DNA of 9,686 bases from Candidatus Stahliibacteriota bacterium (GTDB taxonomy: Bacteria; Hydrothermota; Tepidihabitantia; SM23-42), in contig JAUWLY010000089.1 in assembly GCA_030613445.1 (NCBI GenBank), positions 1-9,686 of the forward strand, read 5' to 3'. Under the pieces are notes generated by a model. It saw only the letters and a program-made list of their open reading frames with translations. It did not search any database and was not told the origin of the DNA. The position numbers and the translations under genes are program-made. Of this stretch, positions 6,024-9,686 are shown one piece after another; position 1 is the stretch's first letter, and each line of letters begins with the position of its first letter.

Positions 6024-6398
6024 ATGACTAAAAGATTGCAAATCTATAAATGCGATGTTTGTGGAAATATTGTCGAGGTGCTGCATGAAGGTGCAGGAGA
6101 ACTTGTCTGCTGTGGTCAACCAATGAAACTCATGGAAGAAAACACAGTTGATGCAGCAAAAGAAAAACATGTTCCTGTGATTGAAAAAACAGCCGATGGA
6201 ATTACCGTTAAAGTAGGAAGTGTTGTCCATCCAATGGAAGAAAAACATTATATCGAATGGATCCAATTAATTGCAGACGGCAAGTCTTATCGTCAATTTT
6301 TAAAACCAGGTGGAAAACCTGAAGCCACATTCAAAATAACTGCTGACAACGTGAATGCTCGCGAATACTGTAATGTACATGGTTTGTGGAAAAACTAA
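6024..6398 (+). CDS. dfx: desulfoferrodoxin (two-iron superoxide reductase)
   Basis: Cytoplasmic enzyme that reduces superoxide to hydrogen peroxide without releasing O2, using electrons from rubredoxin. The 124 residues carry both iron centres of the two-iron class. The N-terminal desulforedoxin domain has Cys10, Cys13, Cys29 and Cys30. The catalytic domain has the square-pyramidal Fe ligands His49, His69, His75, His119 and Cys116, with the catalytic Glu47-Lys48 pair just before His49 (EKHVP). These positions match the Desulfovibrio protein exactly. AAGGAGGT upstream gives strong initiation. The gene-free stretch before it suggests its own promoter. The peroxide it makes is the substrate of the rubrerythrin encoded upstream. 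Confidence 0.97.
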   Translation: MTKRLQIYKCDVCGNIVEVLHEGAGELVCCGQPMKLMEENTVDAAKEKHVPVIEKTADGITVKVGSVVHPMEEKHYIEWIQLIADGKSYRQFLKPGGKPEATFKITADNVNAREYCNVHGLWKN

Positions 6399-6416
6399 AT
6401 TCAAGGAACAAATACA

Positions 6417-6929
6417 ATGATAAAAGAAAAAATAAAGGATGCCATAAATAAACAGATAAATGCGGAGATGTATTCAGCATATCTCTATTTATCGATGTCT
6501 GCCTACTTTGAATCGATAAACCTCAAGGGATTTGCCAATTGGATGAAAGCTCAAGTTCAGGAGGAAATGGTACATGCAATGAAATTCTACGACTATATCA
6601 ATGAAAGAGGTGGTAGGGTATTACTAACTGCCATAGATGCACCCCCAACACAATGGGATTCATCTCTGGCTGTTTTTGAATATACGTACAAGCATGAACA
6701 AAGAGTGACTGGTCTGATAAATGGTCTCGTTGATCTGGCAATATCTGAGAAAGACCATGCTACAAATAATTTTCTGCAATGGTTCGTAGCTGAACAGGTT
6801 GAAGAAGAATCATCGGCTGATGCAGTCGTACAAAAACTCAAGATTGCAGGTGATCGAAGCGGTGGTTTATTTATGCTTGACCAGGAACTTGGGCAACGGG
6901 TTTTTACTCCACCAGTTGCTGAAAAATAA
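6417..6929 (+). CDS. ftnA: ferritin, bacterial non-heme type
   Basis: A 170-residue subunit expected to assemble into the 24-mer iron storage shell, oxidising Fe(II) and storing it as mineral. Ferroxidase residues sit at the same positions as in E. coli FtnA: Glu17, Glu50, His53, Glu94, Gln127 and Glu130. The conserved helix A stretch NAEMYSAYLYLSM and helix B NWMKAQVQEEMVHA are intact, and no Met is placed for bacterioferritin heme binding. The ribosome binding site is weaker than its neighbours' (AAGGA at 6403-6407, nine bases before ATG). It follows dfx by 18 bases, so the two are probably co-transcribed, coupling superoxide removal to iron sequestration. Confidence 0.95.
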   Translation: MIKEKIKDAINKQINAEMYSAYLYLSMSAYFESINLKGFANWMKAQVQEEMVHAMKFYDYINERGGRVLLTAIDAPPTQWDSSLAVFEYTYKHEQRVTGLINGLVDLAISEKDHATNNFLQWFVAEQVEEESSADAVVQKLKIAGDRSGGLFMLDQELGQRVFTPPVAEK

Positions 6930-6962
6930 AGTTTGGAAACAAGACAATCAGGAGGTAAAAAA

Positions 6963-7490
6963 ATGAATGACTTCAGTAAAGAAATTCTGGATGTAATTAG
7001 GTATGCGACGAAAATGGAGATTAGCGGTAGAAGCTTTTATGAAGATGCTGCTGAAATGACAAAAAACGAATATGGTAAACAGGTTTTTAAGAAACTTGCT
7101 CAAGATGAATGTGGTCATATAGAGAGTTTTGGTGATATTTTCACAAATGTCTTAGGCAATGAAGAATGGAAGCAGTACATCAACCAGGAAGAAGAAGACA
7201 AAAAAACCGTTCTGAATCAGCTGAAAACGCGGGTTGAAAAACAAGCTCATCAAGACCGAGCTAGTGATCAAGAGGCATTAAGGATCGGCATGGAGCTTGA
7301 ACGGGGTTCTATCGATCAATACAAAGAATGGGCGACTAAAACTGATAATACAAAAGTCAAAGAAATATTTGAGAAAATAATCAAAGAAGAAAAATACCAC
7401 TACGATCTCCTCCAGGCAGAGTATGATAATATCACCAATACTGGTTTTTGGTTTGATATGGCTGAATTCAGAATGGATGGCAAATTCTGA
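6963..7490 (+). CDS. ferritin-like/rubrerythrin-family protein
   Basis: A 175-residue helical protein with two ExxH diiron half-sites: Glu19 in helix A, Glu49-x2-His52, Glu111/Glu113 in helix C and Glu143-x2-His146. The ending YDNITNTGFWFDMAEFRMDG is typical of a rubrerythrin-related group in anaerobes and lacks any rubredoxin domain. The start at 6963 is chosen over an in-frame ATG ten codons upstream: GGAGGT at 6951-6956 is well placed for 6963, and family similarity begins there. Function is probably peroxide or O2 reduction or iron handling; the substrate is unknown. It lies 33 bases after ferritin. Middle residues 75-105 are highly charged and probably form an exposed connector between the helix pairs. 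Confidence 0.85.
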   Translation: MNDFSKEILDVIRYATKMEISGRSFYEDAAEMTKNEYGKQVFKKLAQDECGHIESFGDIFTNVLGNEEWKQYINQEEEDKKTVLNQLKTRVEKQAHQDRASDQEALRIGMELERGSIDQYKEWATKTDNTKVKEIFEKIIKEEKYHYDLLQAEYDNITNTGFWFDMAEFRMDGKF

Positions 7491-7558
7491 ATTAATGAGT
7501 AATAATAAATTATCCTCAAGAAAGGTTGTCTAAATGTGGAGAGGTAAAGGAGGAGCTG

Positions 7559-7801
7559 ATGTCTAAACAGGTTAAGGTAACTAGAACACTTGATTGTCTG
7601 GGATTATATTGTCCTCAACCACTTTTCCAAACGCGTGAAAATATCGATAGCATTGAGGTAGGCGAAATATTAGAAGTTATCGCAGATGACCCTGCTGCGG
7701 AAGAAGACATCAAACGGTTTACAAAGAGGACAGGACACGAAATAGTGTTTTTTGAGAGGGAAGGCGATACCCTTAGGTTTTTAATAAAGAAGGTGAAATA
7801 G
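7559..7801 (+). CDS. TusA/SirA-family sulfur carrier protein
   Basis: A small (80-residue) cytoplasmic protein of the TusA fold that carries sulfur as a persulfide on the first Cys of CPxP. The hallmark LDCLGLYCPQPL is present (Cys13, Cys18 in CPQP), followed by the family's GEILEVIADDPAAEEDIKRF and ending FLIKKV. The ATG at 7559 is chosen because AAGGAGGAG (7547-7555) is directly upstream; an in-frame TTG at 7526 has no usable spacing to a ribosome binding site. The gene starts the sulfur block: its stop TAG overlaps the ribosome binding site of the DsrE-like gene. In other organisms TusA/DsrE pairs move sulfane sulfur between enzymes; the acceptor here may be the IscS-like protein (inference). 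Confidence 0.9.
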   Translation: MSKQVKVTRTLDCLGLYCPQPLFQTRENIDSIEVGEILEVIADDPAAEEDIKRFTKRTGHEIVFFEREGDTLRFLIKKVK

Positions 7802-7811
7802 GAGGACCATC

Positions 7812-8174
7812 ATGGATGATAAGAAGTCAATCCTCTATATCCAGACAAGCGATAGCCCCGAAAGGCAATACTCACCATTAGTCCTGGCACAAACTGCAAA
7901 AGCTATGGACATTACACCGAAGGTGTATTATCTTGGTCAAGCATTGAAAGTACTCGTTGCTGGCGAAGCTGAAAAAATAAAGCTCGGGGCGTTCCCGACT
8001 ATTGCGGAAATGATAAAGCAAACACTTGATATGGGTATTGAGATTTATGTATGCGAAGCATCAAAGCAGATGTTCGGTTGGGATAAAGTCGACTTGATCT
8101 CTGGTGTTAAAATTGTGGGCGCAGGGACTCTAAACGATCTTGCGCTCGAAGCTGATGCAACTATGTGGTTTTAA
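7812..8174 (+). CDS. DsrE/DsrF-like sulfur relay protein
   Basis: A 120-residue cytoplasmic protein of the DsrE-like fold. Residues 5-50 give the first beta-alpha-beta part (SILYIQTSDSPER, then LAQTAKAMDI and VYYLGQALKVL). The conserved cysteine is Cys81 in IYVCEASKQMFG, the position of the persulfide-bearing Cys of DsrE. The C-terminal GVKIVGAGTLNDLALEADATMWF is typical of the family. DsrE homologues exchange sulfur with TusA; the TusA-like gene immediately upstream (10 bases) supports this. GGAGG at 7801-7805 starts translation. The stop lies one base before the IscS-like ATG. No second DsrE-type or DsrF/DsrH subunit is visible, so it is probably a homo-oligomer rather than part of a DsrEFH complex. 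Confidence 0.88.
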   Translation: MDDKKSILYIQTSDSPERQYSPLVLAQTAKAMDITPKVYYLGQALKVLVAGEAEKIKLGAFPTIAEMIKQTLDMGIEIYVCEASKQMFGWDKVDLISGVKIVGAGTLNDLALEADATMWF

Positions 8175-8175
8175 T

Positions 8176-9336
8176 ATGACCGTTTACCTTGATTACCAAT
8201 CTTCCAAACCGGTTGATCCTCGAGTTATTACAGCAATGAAACCCTATTTTTATGATAAATTTGGTAATCCATCTTCTCTGCATCAGGTTGGCGATGAAGC
8301 CACAAAAGTTTTAGATAATGCACGGCAAGCTATTGCTAATTTCATCGCCGCAGAAAAAAATGAAATTGTCTTCACATCTGGTGCAACCGAGTCAAATAAT
8401 CTCGCTCTTATCGGATTTGCACTACGGAATAAGAACAAGGGTAATCATATCATTATATCAGAAATCGAGCACATATCCATTCACAATATAGCAAAGCTTT
8501 TGACTAAGAATGGATTTACCGTTTCCAAAGTTCCTGTAGACCAATTTGGGAAAGTCAGTATAGAAAAAATCGAAGAGCGTATAAACGATAAGACTATATT
8601 GATCTCGATCGGCTACGCAAATAACGAAATCGGTACGATCCAGCCAATTGGAGAAATTGGGGAATTATGCAGGAAGAAAAACATTGCATTTCATTCAGAT
8701 GCTGTACCTGCTGAAGGTCTCTTACGTTTAGACATGAATACAGACAATCTAGACCTTCTAACACTATCGTCTAACGATATTTACGGCCCCAAAGGAATAG
8801 GAGCCTTGTACGTGCGGAAAGGAATCAAATTGAACCCTCTCATTATTGGTGGCGGCCAAGAACGCGGATTGCGTTCTGGTTCTGAAAATATTCCAGGTAT
8901 CGTCGGAATGACAAAGGCAGCTGAAATTGTGGAAAGAGAAACGAGCGAAGAAGTCAAAAGGTTCATCCGATACCGTGATATGCTCATAAAGAGTATTTTA
9001 GAGAAAATCCCTAAGTCCCATTTGAATGGGCATCCAATAGATAGGCTTCCTACTAATGCACATTTCCGATTCGATGGTATCGAGGGTGAGTCACTACTCC
9101 TTTCACTAAAAGACGAAGGTATCGATGTATCAACAGGATCAGCATGTTCTTCAAAAACGCTCGAACCTTCACATACTCTAATAGCAACGGGTCTGCTGCA
9201 CGAAGAAGCACATGGTTCCTTGCAAATAACCTGTGGTAGATTCACCACAGAAAAAGACATTGATACGTTTTTAAATATCATTCCCGGTGTAGTTAATAAA
9301 TTACGCAGGCTGTCCCCGTTGTATAAAGAGGAGTAA
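8176..9336 (+). CDS. IscS/NifS-family protein lacking the PLP-binding lysine
   Basis: A 386-residue aminotransferase class V fold protein, clearly IscS-like: YLDYQ...PVDPRV start, GATESNN (69-75), EIEH with His99, NNEIG (149-153), YGPKGIGALYV (203-213), RSGSENIPGIVG and the persulfide loop GSAC with Cys324. However, the normal SxHK before YGPKG reads SSND, so the Schiff-base lysine is Asp201 and the preceding His is Asn200. The Gln of DATQ is Pro178, the substrate-binding Arg before GRFTT is Gln350, and the substrate-pocket ATT near the N-terminus is SSK (9-11). The reading frame is intact throughout. It probably cannot act as a normal cysteine desulfurase. A lysine-less IscS is known, from memory, in Archaeoglobus. 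The start lacks a ribosome binding site and lies one base after the DsrE-like stop, so translation is probably coupled. iscU follows by four bases. Confidence 0.9.
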   Translation: MTVYLDYQSSKPVDPRVITAMKPYFYDKFGNPSSLHQVGDEATKVLDNARQAIANFIAAEKNEIVFTSGATESNNLALIGFALRNKNKGNHIIISEIEHISIHNIAKLLTKNGFTVSKVPVDQFGKVSIEKIEERINDKTILISIGYANNEIGTIQPIGEIGELCRKKNIAFHSDAVPAEGLLRLDMNTDNLDLLTLSSNDIYGPKGIGALYVRKGIKLNPLIIGGGQERGLRSGSENIPGIVGMTKAAEIVERETSEEVKRFIRYRDMLIKSILEKIPKSHLNGHPIDRLPTNAHFRFDGIEGESLLLSLKDEGIDVSTGSACSSKTLEPSHTLIATGLLHEEAHGSLQITCGRFTTEKDIDTFLNIIPGVVNKLRRLSPLYKEE

Positions 9337-9340
9337 TAGA

Positions 9341-9686
9341 ATGAAGCCAACACAATATTCCGAAAAAGTTCTGGACCATTTCCGTAAGCCCAGGAATGTC
9401 GGCACATTGGAAGGTGACGATGTTGCAGTAGGACGTGTCGGAAATCCGGTTTGCGGTGATATTATGGAGATTTACATAAGGGTCAAGGATAATAAGATCC
9501 TGGACATGAAATTCAAGACCTTTGGTTGTGGTTCCGCGATCGCAACGGCAAGTATGATTACAGAGTTGGCTATGGGGAAAACATTAGAGCAAGCAATGAA
9601 CATCACAAGAAATGATGTAGCTAATGAACTGAACGGACTACCACCGGTTAAAATGCACTGTTCAAACCTTGCCGCTGATGCTCTCA
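9341..9686 (+). CDS. iscU: Fe-S cluster scaffold IscU, partial at the window end
   Basis: The scaffold on which Fe-S clusters are built with sulfur from IscS. The 115 visible residues match IscU/NifU-N: start YSEKVLDHFRKPRNVG, GNPVCGD with Cys38 and Asp40, FKTFGCGSAIATASM with Cys63, and KMHCSNLAADAL with His106 and Cys107. All cluster ligands are therefore present. GAGGAG (9328-9333) precedes the ATG and overlaps the end of the IscS-like gene, so the two are co-translated. The frame is open to the last base, so the C-terminal helix lies outside; whether it continues as a short IscU or a longer NifU-type protein cannot be seen. Confidence 0.95.
   Translation, partial: MKPTQYSEKVLDHFRKPRNVGTLEGDDVAVGRVGNPVCGDIMEIYIRVKDNKILDMKFKTFGCGSAIATASMITELAMGKTLEQAMNITRNDVANELNGLPPVKMHCSNLAADAL

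Noticed and set aside
5961..6266. 101-codon minus-strand frame over the dfx region
   Set aside because: The composition is that of a reversed coding sequence and it overlaps the well-supported dfx gene; no domain is recognised.
7526..7558. TTG at 7526 as the start of the TusA-like gene
   Set aside because: The only purine run is directly adjacent, too close for a Shine-Dalgarno, while AAGGAGGAG is ideally placed for ATG 7559 and family similarity starts there.
8761..8800. Frameshift or pseudogene as the explanation for the missing lysine of the IscS-like protein
   Set aside because: The frame is continuous, family motifs resume immediately (IYGPKGIGALYV) and the other substitutions are scattered point changes, so decay or a local error is unlikely, though an error at one codon cannot be formally excluded.
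8781..9407. 208-codon open frame on the minus strand opposite the IscS-like gene
   Set aside because: It lies antiparallel to a gene with clear family motifs, shows no recognisable domain and has no ribosome binding site; it is a shadow frame.
1..9686. CRISPR array, tRNA/rRNA gene, insertion sequence or phage gene
   Set aside because: I found no spaced direct repeats, no tRNA-like cloverleaf, no transposase or integrase motifs and no terminal inverted repeats bounding a gene.

Overview
The window is a dense array of genes, all on the + strand, for detoxifying oxygen, peroxide, superoxide and nitric oxide, for storing iron, and for handling sulfur and building Fe-S clusters. The gene set (rubrerythrin, flavodiiron protein, two-iron superoxide reductase, class III hybrid cluster protein, bacterial ferritin, high-molecular-weight rubredoxin) is typical of a strict anaerobe. 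The DNA is AT-rich by eye, nearly every gene has a strong AGGAGG-type ribosome binding site, and gaps are short. This suggests an anaerobic bacterium, possibly a thermophile or candidate-phylum lineage. The phylum cannot be fixed from the sequence alone.

Layout. 2-124: end of a heavy-metal-associated (HMA) domain protein. 125-221: two palindromic elements, one a Y-shaped three-way junction and one an 11-bp hairpin touching the rbr ribosome binding site. 222-2020: rubrerythrin, then a DUF438-hemerythrin-PAS protein. 2019-2096: two hairpins that probably separate transcription units. 2112-5834: a flavin reductase-rubredoxin fusion (Hrb type), flavodiiron protein FprA, class III hybrid cluster protein and a small ferritin-like diiron protein, packed with gaps of 1-14 bases. 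5835-6023: a gene-free stretch of palindromes that includes a possible H-type pseudoknot. 6024-7490: desulfoferrodoxin, ferritin and another ferritin-like protein. 7559-9686: a sulfur-transfer cluster of a TusA-like protein, a DsrE-like protein, an IscS-family protein and IscU (cut by the window end).

How the genes work together. Hrb would pass electrons from reduced nicotinamide to FprA, which reduces NO or O2. Hybrid cluster protein deals with NO or hydroxylamine. Rubrerythrin removes peroxide, desulfoferrodoxin removes superoxide, and ferritin with the ferritin-like proteins holds iron that would otherwise drive radical chemistry. The last block would rebuild damaged Fe-S clusters.

The most notable observation is that the IscS-family protein lacks the PLP-binding lysine (Asp201 instead) and also lacks other PLP- and substrate-contacting residues, yet keeps the persulfide cysteine Cys324. 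Placed between TusA/DsrE carriers and IscU, it may be a persulfide relay or scaffold partner rather than a cysteine desulfurase. A second notable point is a well-formed ribosome binding site and ATG inside the hrb fusion, exactly at the rubredoxin boundary, which suggests that one gene makes both the fusion and free rubredoxin.
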